30,606 bases of DNA from Gammaproteobacteria bacterium UBA7449 (GTDB taxonomy: Bacteria > Pseudomonadota > Gammaproteobacteria > Pseudomonadales > Pseudohongiellaceae): contig DLPV01000030.1 in NCBI GenBank assembly GCA_002477465.1, positions 15,361-45,966 on the forward strand, given 5' to 3'. This document shows, piece by piece, positions 1-7,479 of the stretch. Within the stretch, counting starts at the first letter, position 1. Every line of letters begins with the position of its first letter. The notes beneath the pieces were generated by a model. It saw only the letters and a program-made list of their open reading frames with translations. It did no database searches and was not told the DNA's origin. The translations under genes were made by a program, and so were the position numbers.

Positions 1-351
1 GGCACGGTCCTGAGGCGAAAAGCCGCCTCGAACGCCTTTCTGTGCTTCGTAAGTTTTGTTGCTATTGAAACAGAGGCTGTGTCGAATTCTGCTAGCGGCC
101 ATTCCGTCTCAAATATTCAAAAACTATAGAAACCACGAACACTTCAGCAACTTCAAGGAAATGGATTCAGCCCTTGCTTCAGCGACCGTAGCCCGCAGGA
201 CGCGGGCTCCGAGCCCCCAGGGAGGGGTTTACGGCGTGTCGCAGAAGCAAGGGCTGAATCTGCTTCCGACTCTCAGATAGCCTAGTAACATCAACCTGGA
301 GTTTTTGAAGTGCCAACTCGAAATCGATATTAATAAAAGGCGGGAAACCAC
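1..351. other. Non-coding left edge before the VOC gene
   Basis: No convincing gene is seen in these 351 bases. An open frame without a start runs from base 1 to a TAG at 127-129 and could in principle be the tail of an upstream gene, but its translation resembles nothing I recognise. A short hairpin (GAGGCG at 12-17 with CGCCTC at 24-29) has no T-run after it. Bases 165-259 form a nested palindromic element described separately. Bases 260-351 are AT-richer and presumably hold the promoter of the following gene, but no clear -35/-10 pair was found. Confidence 0.6.
165..259. repeat. 95-bp nested palindromic element (three-way junction fold)
   Basis: A perfect 16-bp inverted repeat (165-180 with 244-259) encloses further pairing: 182-186 with 238-242, and 187-190 with 230-233. 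Inside sit two hairpins: GCCCGC 191-196 with GCGGGC 202-207 around a 5-nt loop, and 212-217 with 224-229 (four C-G pairs plus A-T and a wobble). The predicted fold is a long stem topped by two arms, like a cruciform or cloverleaf. It lies in non-coding DNA upstream of the VOC gene. The inner text with CCCAGGGAGGGG followed by TTTACGGCGTGTC resembles, from memory, a motif repeated between genes in several marine gammaproteobacteria, so a REP/MITE-like interspersed repeat is the best guess. Only one copy is in this window. Confidence 0.75.
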
Positions 352-723
352 ATGGAACTAGGCAGTTTTTCAGTCAGTCTGACGGTTGAAGATCTTGAAG
401 CTTCACGGGCATTTTATGCGAAACTCGGTTTTGTCGAGGTGCATGGAGAGGAGAGTCAGGGCTGGCTTATATTGCGTAACGACCAATGTACGATTGGTCT
501 GTTTCAGGGCATGTTTGATAAAAATATTTTGACCTTTAACCCGGGCTGGAACCAGGAAGGCGAAACTCTGGGCGAGTTTGCGGATATTAGGGAGCTGCAA
601 AAGCATCTTAAGGCTGAAGGCCTAACCCTTATCAAGGAGCCGGACGAGTCGGGCAGTGGGCCAGATAGTCTGACTCTGGTGGACCCGGATGACAATCCGA
701 TTCTGATTGATCAACACGTATAG
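352..723 (+). CDS. VOC-superfamily (glyoxalase/bleomycin-resistance fold) protein
   Basis: A 123-residue single-domain protein of the vicinal-oxygen-chelate superfamily. The N-terminal beta-alpha-beta unit is clear (residues 5-28, with DLEASRAFYAKLGF), and the C-terminal unit ends in the typical VDPDDNPILIDQH stretch. The usual length of such stand-alone VOC proteins is 110-140 residues. The first canonical metal-ligand position, often His in glyoxalase I, is not His here, so I infer no glyoxalase I activity; members of this branch are mostly uncharacterised. The start is an ATG with a purine-rich AGGCGGGA upstream. It is a single-gene unit, convergent with the tectonin gene after a 58-bp gap. 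The substrate is unknown. Confidence 0.8.
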   Translation: MELGSFSVSLTVEDLEASRAFYAKLGFVEVHGEESQGWLILRNDQCTIGLFQGMFDKNILTFNPGWNQEGETLGEFADIRELQKHLKAEGLTLIKEPDESGSGPDSLTLVDPDDNPILIDQHV

Positions 724-739
724 CATTGGGCGAGAGCTG

Positions 740-768
740 GGTTGAGAACCGGGGCGAGAGTCGCGGTT
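740..768. terminator. Weak hairpin cluster between convergent genes
   Basis: Between the VOC stop and the convergent tectonin stop there are overlapping small hairpins: GGTT 740-743 with AACC 747-750, or alternatively AACC 747-750 with GGTT 765-768 plus GCGA 754-757 with TCGC 761-764. Both GGTT/AACC and GCGA/TCGC close on a GAG loop. No T-run follows on either strand, so a role in termination is only suggested by position. Confidence 0.25.
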
Positions 769-781
769 AGCCCGAGAGTTA

Positions 782-1855
782 CTAAAACCCGCGATAGAGC
801 TCGGCGAACATATTGGTTACCCAGGGCATGCCGTCTGGACCAACACTGATATCGATGGCGTCGCCATAGACGCGCTCCCAATCAAAGCCGTTCCAGCGAA
901 AGATGCCTCGGGGTTTTTCAAGGCCATCCCAGCCGAATTCTGCCGGCGCGACTACCCATACTGAACCGTCAGCACCAACTCCGATATCACCGCCCTCGCC
1001 GGGAAGCTGCTGCCAGAAACCATCGATAAGGGTGTAGATTCGATCACTAAAGCCAAGTACCCAGGGTTGGCCGTTAGGGCCGACGTCAATACGGCTGCCG
1101 GAACCGCCAGCGTTGATCCAATCCAGCCCGTTCCAGAAGTAGATGCCTTCGAATGAAGCGACCCATACCGAGCCGTCCGCGCCAATACCTATGTCCAGGG
1201 CTTCACCAGGCATCCTCTGCCAGAAGCCGTTGACCCAACGATAGATGTGATGATCGAAGTTAACAATCCAGGGGTTGCCCTGCGGATCGACATCGATGCG
1301 AATAGCACCACCTTCGGAGGCAAAGCCACCCTGACTATTGAGGTTGTAGATGCCAAACCCACCTGGAACGGGGTCGGTGCCGATGACCCACACAGCGCCA
1401 TTTGCGCCGATTCCAATATCATAGGCAAACGCGGGCAGACGTTGCCAGATAGGATCTATGTCCCCAGGATTTCCAGGCGCAGGGTGAAACGCCACTGGGG
1501 TGGGTGGAATTTGCCCCCAGTCAGTGAGGGTGAAGATATTGTTGCCATTGTTCTCGAATTCGAGCCAGTAGGAATCATTCCCCACGAGGGCCTCTGGCAC
1601 ACGCAATACGCCCTCCTGAAAAGTTGCGGCCAACAGGCTGCCGGAAACGTCCACGGTGCTGGAGGCAATCAACTCAAAGCGCATGGGGTCGCTGTCGGGA
1701 AGTATGCGAAATTCAGCGCGGTAGGCGATGCCACTGGAAACTATCTCAGGCAGCGTAAGCACCCCCTGCTGAAACTCAACAAGCTGTGCTCTGGCGCCTG
1801 CGGTAGCCAGCATGAGCAGGGCTGCAAGACTGATTCTATTAAGACTCCACCACAT
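782..1855 (-). CDS. Secreted six-blade tectonin-type beta-propeller protein
   Basis: I infer a secreted sugar- or surface-binding protein; it has no visible catalytic motif. Counting from the upstream ATG at 1856-1858, residues 1-24 are a Sec signal peptide ending in GARA. Two copies of a short motif follow (FQQGVLTLPE at 29 and FQEGVLRVPE at 80). Then six tectonin-like repeats begin near residues 147, 187, 222, 256, 291 and 336. They alternate between DIGIGADGSVWV-type and RIDVGPNGQPWV-type sequences about 35 residues apart, the size of one propeller blade. Tectonin repeats are known from lectins that bind bacterial or fungal glycans. Two adjacent ATGs exist; the second (1853-1855) is 5 nt from a perfect GGAGG and is preferred. 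It follows tldD and tldE on the same strand after a 94-bp gap. Confidence 0.8.
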   Translation of the reverse strand: MWWSLNRISLAALLMLATAGARAQLVEFQQGVLTLPEIVSSGIAYRAEFRILPDSDPMRFELIASSTVDVSGSLLAATFQEGVLRVPEALVGNDSYWLEFENNGNNIFTLTDWGQIPPTPVAFHPAPGNPGDIDPIWQRLPAFAYDIGIGANGAVWVIGTDPVPGGFGIYNLNSQGGFASEGGAIRIDVDPQGNPWIVNFDHHIYRWVNGFWQRMPGEALDIGIGADGSVWVASFEGIYFWNGLDWINAGGSGSRIDVGPNGQPWVLGFSDRIYTLIDGFWQQLPGEGGDIGVGADGSVWVVAPAEFGWDGLEKPRGIFRWNGFDWERVYGDAIDISVGPDGMPWVTNMFAELYRGF

Positions 1856-1860
1856 CATTA

Positions 1861-1865
1861 CCTCC
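1861..1865 (-). promoter_or_regulatory. Shine-Dalgarno of the tectonin gene
   Basis: A perfect GGAGG lies 2 nt from the first ATG and 5 nt from the second. Normal spacing favours the second ATG (1853-1855) as the translation start. Confidence 0.6.
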
Positions 1866-1949
1866 AGCTTGCGCTGTATTTACGGTAACCATTATGCCGC
1901 TGCTAGTCTTAATGAATTCTGAATGGGCTTGGTGAAAACAGCAGTGACA

Positions 1950-3299
1950 CTAAATGGCGTCACTCACGCTCGAGAGGTTGAATCCAGATACTTTCAGGGT
2001 GGGCACGACGATGGGCGTACTTACCGAGCTGTTTTCCGAAGCGGCGACTCTTACACTGGGGCCAACCATCTCAACGTTCTGCAGCATTTCCACTAGAGAC
2101 TGATTGAATCGGAAGTTGGTGACTGGCCTGGATAGGCGGCCGTTCTCGATAAGAAAGGTGCCGTCACGGGTTAAGCCCGTGTAGGAAATAATTCGGGGGT
2201 TGAGACCCCTGATGTACCAGAACCGAGTGATTAGCACACCGCGTTCGGTGCTGGCGATCATGTCTTCAAGGCTATCATTACCCCCAGCCATGATGAAATT
2301 GCCTGGCTCCGGTAAAGGCTCCTCGCCTAACTGGTCGGCCCAGAATCTGGGTCGCGATAGATTAACGAGGCGGCCATCCTCGACCCAGTTCGTGGCAACC
2401 CGGGCCTGACCCTCGCTTGTGAAAGGCGCAACCTCGGCATCGCCAAAACCGGGATCGCTGCGCAAACTCACGCGATCATCAAACAATTGTTCCCCCAGGC
2501 GATTGCCGCCGCCAGACTTTGAAAAATAGGAGCGACCCTCATCCGCAAGGCGTTGGTTGAAGGTATTCATCATGCGCAGCATCAGCATACCCACCGCAGT
2601 GGGCTCCAGAATCGCGGTATATTGACCAGGATCCAGTTCGGTCTTGCGCCAGTCCCGACACTTTCTTACGGCGTCGTCAGCAACGCGCTGACTCTCAATT
2701 TGGTTCCAGTCATTGGCCTCATCGCCGGCCCAGCCAGACTGCAGGCCGTCGCGGGTACGAGAGGTCAGGGTATACGCGACACCAGTACTGGCATGGGCAC
2801 CAAACAGGCCATTAGAGGTAGCAACTGCTGAAGTTCCAGCGCGCACATCCATATAAGATGCTGCGATCTGGTTCGACGCTTCGGCCTGCCTGATAGCGAT
2901 GGCGGCTGCCTCTGCTCTGGTCAGGGGCTCCAGCTCGCCAGTGCTTTCGTAGTAGCCACCACTGGGGCTATAGGTCTGGAGACCAAGCTCGGGCATGTAT
3001 TCGGGGCTTTCTGGCGCTAATCTCGCCATGGCTTCGGACTTTCTTACAGCCGCTTCAAGATCCGGGCCCTCTATACTGTTGGTATTAATCGAGGCGACCC
3101 GCTTTCCAAAAACACTGGTAATCGTGACTGCAGTTCTATCCGCGCCACCGGCACTGGTGATTCGGTTGGTTGCGACGCGGGTATAACCACGCCAGCCGGA
3201 ATCGATATTGACACGACAATGGTCCGCCTGTGACAGCTCAATGACCCTGTTACTAATTGCCTTGATATCGCTTTCCGATAGTCCCTTTGCTTCTGCCAT
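1950..3299 (-). CDS. TldE/PmbA-family metallopeptidase partner protein
   Basis: A 449-residue member of the TldD/PmbA (peptidase U62) family. In Escherichia coli, TldD and TldE form a heterodimeric zinc protease that trims microcin B17 and degrades CcdA; TldE carries no catalytic metal site and shapes the cleft. The whole length fits the family (E. coli PmbA is about 450 residues), including the C-terminal region with ERGVLITRFWYIRGLNP, TGLTRDGTFLIENG and VVPTLKVSGF. No HExxxH motif is present, which supports a TldE rather than TldD role. No signal peptide or twin-arginine motif is visible, unlike its partner. It starts 17 bp after tldD, so the two are almost certainly co-transcribed. Substrate unknown. 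Confidence 0.85.
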   Translation of the reverse strand: MAEAKGLSESDIKAISNRVIELSQADHCRVNIDSGWRGYTRVATNRITSAGGADRTAVTITSVFGKRVASINTNSIEGPDLEAAVRKSEAMARLAPESPEYMPELGLQTYSPSGGYYESTGELEPLTRAEAAAIAIRQAEASNQIAASYMDVRAGTSAVATSNGLFGAHASTGVAYTLTSRTRDGLQSGWAGDEANDWNQIESQRVADDAVRKCRDWRKTELDPGQYTAILEPTAVGMLMLRMMNTFNQRLADEGRSYFSKSGGGNRLGEQLFDDRVSLRSDPGFGDAEVAPFTSEGQARVATNWVEDGRLVNLSRPRFWADQLGEEPLPEPGNFIMAGGNDSLEDMIASTERGVLITRFWYIRGLNPRIISYTGLTRDGTFLIENGRLSRPVTNFRFNQSLVEMLQNVEMVGPSVRVAASENSSVSTPIVVPTLKVSGFNLSSVSDAI

Positions 3300-3316
3300 A
3301 GTGCCAGGTCGCCTTC

Positions 3317-4981
3317 TTATGCTGTATTAATAATGTCGATATCTCTAAACAAAGAAATCGGGCAACCGTGGGAAACTGCATTCACCTGAATAGGTTGCCC
3401 CTTGGCATCACCGAAAGAAGCGCCAAGGAAATAAGTCTGTGCACCGCCAATGACATCCAATGAATTCCAAAATTCCGGTGTGCGCCCTACGTAGGCAACA
3501 TCACGGAGCATCTGGTATTTACGGCCATTTCGAATCTCCCAGAACACCTGTCCACCAAACTGAATATTGTAGCGTTGCTGATCGATTGAGTAGGAGCCAC
3601 GACCCTCAACCAGGATGCCGCGCTCGGTTGCTGCGATTACATCGTCTTCGCTCAGGCTCTCTTCACCAGGCAGCATGCTGACATTAGGCATACGCTGGAA
3701 CGGCATGGATTCCCAGTTCTGTCCATAGGAACAGCCATGGCTGCGGTCTATGCCGGTGTGCTGTGAGATCCAGGCCGCCTGCTCCCTGGTGGTTTGATAG
3801 TCGACGAAAATACCGTCTTTTATGATAGGCCAGGCCTCTGCCGGCACACCTTCATCATCCCAGCCAGTAGTGGCACAACCGCCAAACTCGGTACGGTTAC
3901 CTTCAAACTGCAGGAATTCGGGGCCCATCTTCAGTTTGCCGATGACGTCTTCGGGCGGATAGATAAAAGAGGTGCCGGCATAGTTCGCTTCAAACCCGAG
4001 CGCGCGATCCAATTCAGTCGGATGACCGATGTTCTCATGGATGGTTAACCATAGATTCGAAGGGTGCAGCACCAGGTCCCATTTGCCCGGCTCTACGCCT
4101 GGCGCATCAAGCTTCATGGCTGCTTCTTCAGCCCAACCCTGGGCATTGGCGGCGAGCTCAAGACCCATCACATATTCATAACCGCGGCCTGCGGGTTCAA
4201 CTACTGCGCTACGCGACTGAAAATCACTGCCGTCTGGAGAGATGGCTGTAATATTTATAGAGGGGTTAATCCGCATCAAGGTCTGTCGTACCACCGACCC
4301 CTCGGTAGTGGCTAACAGGCGCTCCTCTTTGACTGACAGGATGCTACTGGAAGAAAAGCGAATATTGTTAACCCGCAGCGCCTCTTCGTTTACCCGCAAA
4401 AGTAGCGCGGCCTTATCTTCGATAGGTATGGTGAATGGATCAATACTGTGGGGTGTCACCCAATCTGCGTCAGGAAATATATCTACCGGTGCCAGCACCG
4501 TGGTGGATGGGGCAACGTCGTTGTTGGCCCTGGCAATTGCCACCGCCTCGCGGGCGATATTGGCGACGGCATCCCGGGTAAAGATCTGAGTTGCAGCGAA
4601 ACCCCAGGAGCCACCCACTAAGGCACGCACGTTAATACCGTAAGAATCGGTACTTCGCACCTGGGTAATCATTTGCTCCCGGGCACCAACTGCTTCGAAC
4701 TGCGTGCGGATAACACGACCATCAGCATAATCCGCGCCTTCGCCGCGGGCTACATCCATGGCGAGTGACAGCAGCTCGCTCTCGGTGGACGTCATGCTTT
4801 GCGCTGCAACCGGTCTGCGAGGCAGCACTAAACCGCTGGCAGCGGCCAGTGCGGACAGGCGCATAAAATCTCTGCGAGAAAGTCCGGTTTGCAAGGCAGC
4901 ACTATTGGGTATGAAAGGTGAGCCAGCGGTCGTTGCTGAACCGAGATGATTAACAGGTACTCTGGGGATCTTGCCCGCCAT
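3317..4981 (-). CDS. TldD-family metalloprotease with Tat signal peptide
   Basis: A 554-residue TldD-type protease, longer than E. coli TldD (481) mainly because of an N-terminal leader. Residues 35-40 are SRRDFM followed by a hydrophobic stretch and AAQS, a standard twin-arginine export signal; the roughly 30 residues before it make a long n-region. The active-site HENIGH (residues 315-320) matches the HExxxH zinc/catalytic motif of TldD, and TTGWDDEGVP at 371-380 matches the family's DDEG segment. The C-terminal segment corresponding to the E. coli metal-binding Cys region (GxCGKxGQ) reads SFGDAKGQ here, so that Cys is absent, although an HGC follows at 538-540. The product is predicted to be periplasmic. 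It leads a tldD-tldE-tectonin unit and is divergent from the sulfatase. A different start further in would still leave the RR motif. Confidence 0.88.
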   Translation of the reverse strand: MAGKIPRVPVNHLGSATTAGSPFIPNSAALQTGLSRRDFMRLSALAAASGLVLPRRPVAAQSMTSTESELLSLAMDVARGEGADYADGRVIRTQFEAVGAREQMITQVRSTDSYGINVRALVGGSWGFAATQIFTRDAVANIAREAVAIARANNDVAPSTTVLAPVDIFPDADWVTPHSIDPFTIPIEDKAALLLRVNEEALRVNNIRFSSSSILSVKEERLLATTEGSVVRQTLMRINPSINITAISPDGSDFQSRSAVVEPAGRGYEYVMGLELAANAQGWAEEAAMKLDAPGVEPGKWDLVLHPSNLWLTIHENIGHPTELDRALGFEANYAGTSFIYPPEDVIGKLKMGPEFLQFEGNRTEFGGCATTGWDDEGVPAEAWPIIKDGIFVDYQTTREQAAWISQHTGIDRSHGCSYGQNWESMPFQRMPNVSMLPGEESLSEDDVIAATERGILVEGRGSYSIDQQRYNIQFGGQVFWEIRNGRKYQMLRDVAYVGRTPEFWNSLDVIGGAQTYFLGASFGDAKGQPIQVNAVSHGCPISLFRDIDIINTA

Positions 4982-5170
4982 GGCTTTGCTCTTTTCGGAT
5001 TTACTGTATATAGACTAGAAAAACGGCTAAAAGAATATCCCAATAAACCCGCGAATGTAAGCGATTAACCAGCGTTGCCCTTGAGTTGTTATTGTGATCA
5101 GCGGGCCTGCTGTGTCAGACTGAACAAAGGGTTTATTAGCCCAGATTATTTCTGGAAAATTACAATTAAG
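4982..5170. promoter_or_regulatory. Divergent intergenic region between tldD and sulfatase
   Basis: This 189-bp region must contain promoters for both directions. TATATA-type sequence at about 5007-5012 could be the -10 of the tldD unit, but no good -35 stands at 16-18 bp from it. No clear sigma-70 pair was found for the sulfatase. The palindrome-like TACTGTATATA at 5002-5012 has no matching right half. Confidence 0.35.
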
Positions 5171-6820
5171 ATGTACGTCTTCAAAACTTTTATAATGCTC
5201 TTTGCTACAGCCCTGGTAGGGTGCCAGGACGCAGGGACGCAAGTCATTGATCAGCCAAACCTGCCAACTAGACCGAACATTCTGTGGCTGGTTGCCGAAG
5301 ACCTCAGCCCGATTATCTCCTCGTTTGGTGACGATACTGTCGCTACCCCAAACCTCGATCGCCTCGCCGCTGAGGGGGTACGCTACACGCGGGTCTTTTC
5401 GACCTCAGGAGTTTGTGCGCCCAGTCGAGCTGCTATCGCCACCGGCATGTACCAGAATCGTATCGGTGCGCAGCACATGCGTACGACTAATGTCTCAGGT
5501 TTTGGAGTGGAAGGGCTGATTGCCTATGAGGCAGTACCGCCACCTTATGTGAAGATGCACAGCCAATACTTTCGAGAGGCCGGCTACTACACCAGTAACA
5601 ATGCCAAGGAAGACTATCAATTTCGTAAGGCCGTAACTGCATGGGACGAGAGCAGTAATCAGGCTCACTGGCGTAACAGGGCGTCAGGCCAACCTTTTTT
5701 CTCAATATTTAATTTTGGCATAACCCACGAGAGCCAAGTGTGGGCGCAGGCGGAAAATCCGCTGCGCGTACCTGAAGACCTGGAGGTGCCGATTCCACCC
5801 TATTTGCCAGACACCGAAATCGCTCGCCAGGATATCCGTAGGGTGTATTCAAATATCATCGCGATGGATGAGCAGGTTGGGCGGATACTTGATGAGCTCG
5901 AGGCTGATGGACTGTTAGAGAGCACAGTCATTTTCTGGTACACCGATCATGGCGGTCCACTGCCCAGGCAGAAACGCCTGCTCTATGATGCCGGGCTCCA
6001 GGTGCCGATGATCATTCGATATCCCGATGGCTGGCGGGCTGGGGAAAGCGACGAGCAGCTGATTAGCTTCGTTGATTTCAAGTCAACTGCGCTTTCCCTG
6101 GCTGGCATGGAGCCGCCAGACTACGTCGATGGACGAGCATTTGCAGGCGAGTTTCAATCCAGTGAAGAGAGGCAATACATACATGCCGCCGCCGATCGCT
6201 TTGACCGACAATACGACACTATCCGGGCAGTGCGAGACGCGCGCTTTAAATACCTGCGTAACTACAACCCTGAACAGGGCTACTATCTGCCGCTGACCTA
6301 TAGAGAACAGATGCCTATCATGCAAGAGCTGCTGCGTCTGCGGGACTTGGGCCAGCTAAACGAAGCGCAGGCGCAGTGGTTTCGTTTAGTGAAGCCAGAG
6401 CAGGAACTGTTTGATACGGAATCGGATCCACATGAGCTGGTAAACCTCGCCACTGATCCCGCTTATGCGGAAAAACTCTCAGAGCTCAGTGCAGAGCTCG
6501 ACAATTGGCTATCCGGTTTTGATGACAAGGGCATGATGCCGGAACCCGATTTTATCAGGGAGATATGGCCCGGCATGGAACAGCCGGTGACCCGCAGCCC
6601 GACTGCGACGCAGCAATATGGCAGGGTTGTGTTGGCCAGCACGACCGAGGGGGCAAACATTGGTTATCAGATTTTGGCAGCCGATGAAGAGCTCGCTGGC
6701 ACCTGGTCGGTTTATACCGAGCCTGTTCCATTGGCAGCAGACCAGCGTCTAATCGCTATCGCCCATCGCATCGGTTACAAACCTAGCAGCATGATTGAGC
6801 TCGTGGGCAGTACCCTCTGA
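5171..6820 (+). CDS. Lipoprotein sulfatase (sulfamidase-like) with C-terminal beta domain
   Basis: A predicted envelope-anchored sulfatase of 549 residues that would cleave sulfate from a sugar or glycan. Residues 1-17 are a lipoprotein signal with lipobox LVGC (Cys18). The sulfatase domain begins with RPNILWLVAEDLSP (metal ligands in AED). The formylglycine site is CAPSR at 82-86, matching the CxPSR code, and TDHG at 258-261 supplies a second metal ligand. The overall pattern (AEDLSP, TDHGGPLPRQKR) resembles the heparan N-sulfatase/sulfamidase branch. After residue about 450 the sequence resembles a beta-sandwich module often found at the end of glycoside hydrolases. The chosen ATG gives the signal peptide directly at the N-terminus; an upstream in-frame start at 5075 would add 32 unlikely residues. 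No maturase gene is nearby, so activation depends on an enzyme encoded elsewhere. Confidence 0.87.
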   Translation: MYVFKTFIMLFATALVGCQDAGTQVIDQPNLPTRPNILWLVAEDLSPIISSFGDDTVATPNLDRLAAEGVRYTRVFSTSGVCAPSRAAIATGMYQNRIGAQHMRTTNVSGFGVEGLIAYEAVPPPYVKMHSQYFREAGYYTSNNAKEDYQFRKAVTAWDESSNQAHWRNRASGQPFFSIFNFGITHESQVWAQAENPLRVPEDLEVPIPPYLPDTEIARQDIRRVYSNIIAMDEQVGRILDELEADGLLESTVIFWYTDHGGPLPRQKRLLYDAGLQVPMIIRYPDGWRAGESDEQLISFVDFKSTALSLAGMEPPDYVDGRAFAGEFQSSEERQYIHAAADRFDRQYDTIRAVRDARFKYLRNYNPEQGYYLPLTYREQMPIMQELLRLRDLGQLNEAQAQWFRLVKPEQELFDTESDPHELVNLATDPAYAEKLSELSAELDNWLSGFDDKGMMPEPDFIREIWPGMEQPVTRSPTATQQYGRVVLASTTEGANIGYQILAADEELAGTWSVYTEPVPLAADQRLIAIAHRIGYKPSSMIELVGSTL

Positions 6821-6864
6821 TTCTACAAACCAGAATAAGATGTCCTGACTGAGCTCGAACGGGA

Positions 6865-7464
6865 TTACTGCTTGGACCACACTAAAAGCTGGTTATTGGC
6901 AGGCATACTATTGTCTTCCAACAACTCGAGACCCGCTGCTAGCGCTAGCTCGTTGACCCATTCGAAATCCCTGACTCCGCTTAGGGGATCCCGCTGCTTC
7001 AACCAGATGTCGAAATCTGCGTTGCTGGGGGTAGTAAACTCGCCGGCATATTTGAATGGACCATAGACACAAAGTTTGCCGCGACTATTAAGGTGATTCG
7101 CAATTTCCGCAAAAAATCCGATGACCGAATCGGAAGTCATAATATGTAGACTGTTGGCTGTGAATGCGGCATCGAATTTATCGCATTGCCATGGTCTGCT
7201 GTTCACATCCAGAGGGAACGGATGTGGCAGATTGGGCAATGCCGCCCGCCCAATCCTGAGTGCCAGTGAATCGACGTTAGCGGGTACGTCTGAAGAGTGC
7301 CAAACCAATTTCGGGAAGATGTTGGCAAAGAACACTGCGTGCTGGCCGGTGCCGCCACCAATCTCCAGAACGGAGTCAATATTATCGAGGTGCGATTTCA
7401 GTACTTCCAGAATGGGCAGCTTGTTGTTTTCGCTAGCCTGGCTAAACGGCAGTTCCGTATCCAT
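6865..7464 (-). CDS. DUF938 SAM-dependent methyltransferase-like protein
   Basis: A 199-residue class I methyltransferase fold of the DUF938 family. The glycine-rich SAM motif EIGGGTGQH is at residues 34-42 and a later motif reads FDAAFTANSLHIM. The ending VYGPFKYAGEFTTPSNADFDIWLKQRDP is characteristic of DUF938. The length is typical of the family (about 200-220). No substrate is known for this family. It is the last gene of a three-gene minus-strand unit, 15 bp after yaaA, and is convergent with the sulfatase gene. Confidence 0.85.
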   Translation of the reverse strand: MDTELPFSQASENNKLPILEVLKSHLDNIDSVLEIGGGTGQHAVFFANIFPKLVWHSSDVPANVDSLALRIGRAALPNLPHPFPLDVNSRPWQCDKFDAAFTANSLHIMTSDSVIGFFAEIANHLNSRGKLCVYGPFKYAGEFTTPSNADFDIWLKQRDPLSGVRDFEWVNELALAAGLELLEDNSMPANNQLLVWSKQ

Positions 7465-7479
7465 GGTTCTACTCTGGCA

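Noticed and set aside
12..29. GAGGCG/CGCCTC hairpin as a terminator of an upstream gene
   Set aside because: No T-run follows and no upstream gene can be seen; left as a note only.
56..280. 74-codon open frame on the plus strand
   Set aside because: It runs through the palindromic element, has no ribosome-binding site and no recognisable protein; such frames arise from the GC-rich repeat.
1247..1888. 213-codon frame opposite the tectonin gene
   Set aside because: It is antisense to a well-supported signal-peptide/propeller gene; the openness follows from the repeated codons of the other strand.
5002..5017. LexA-like CTGTATATA before tldD
   Set aside because: Only the left half matches; the right half (GACTAG) does not, and nothing links tldD to SOS.
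5091..5106. CRP-like TGTGATC before the sulfatase
   Set aside because: The second half-site TCACA is absent at the right spacing.
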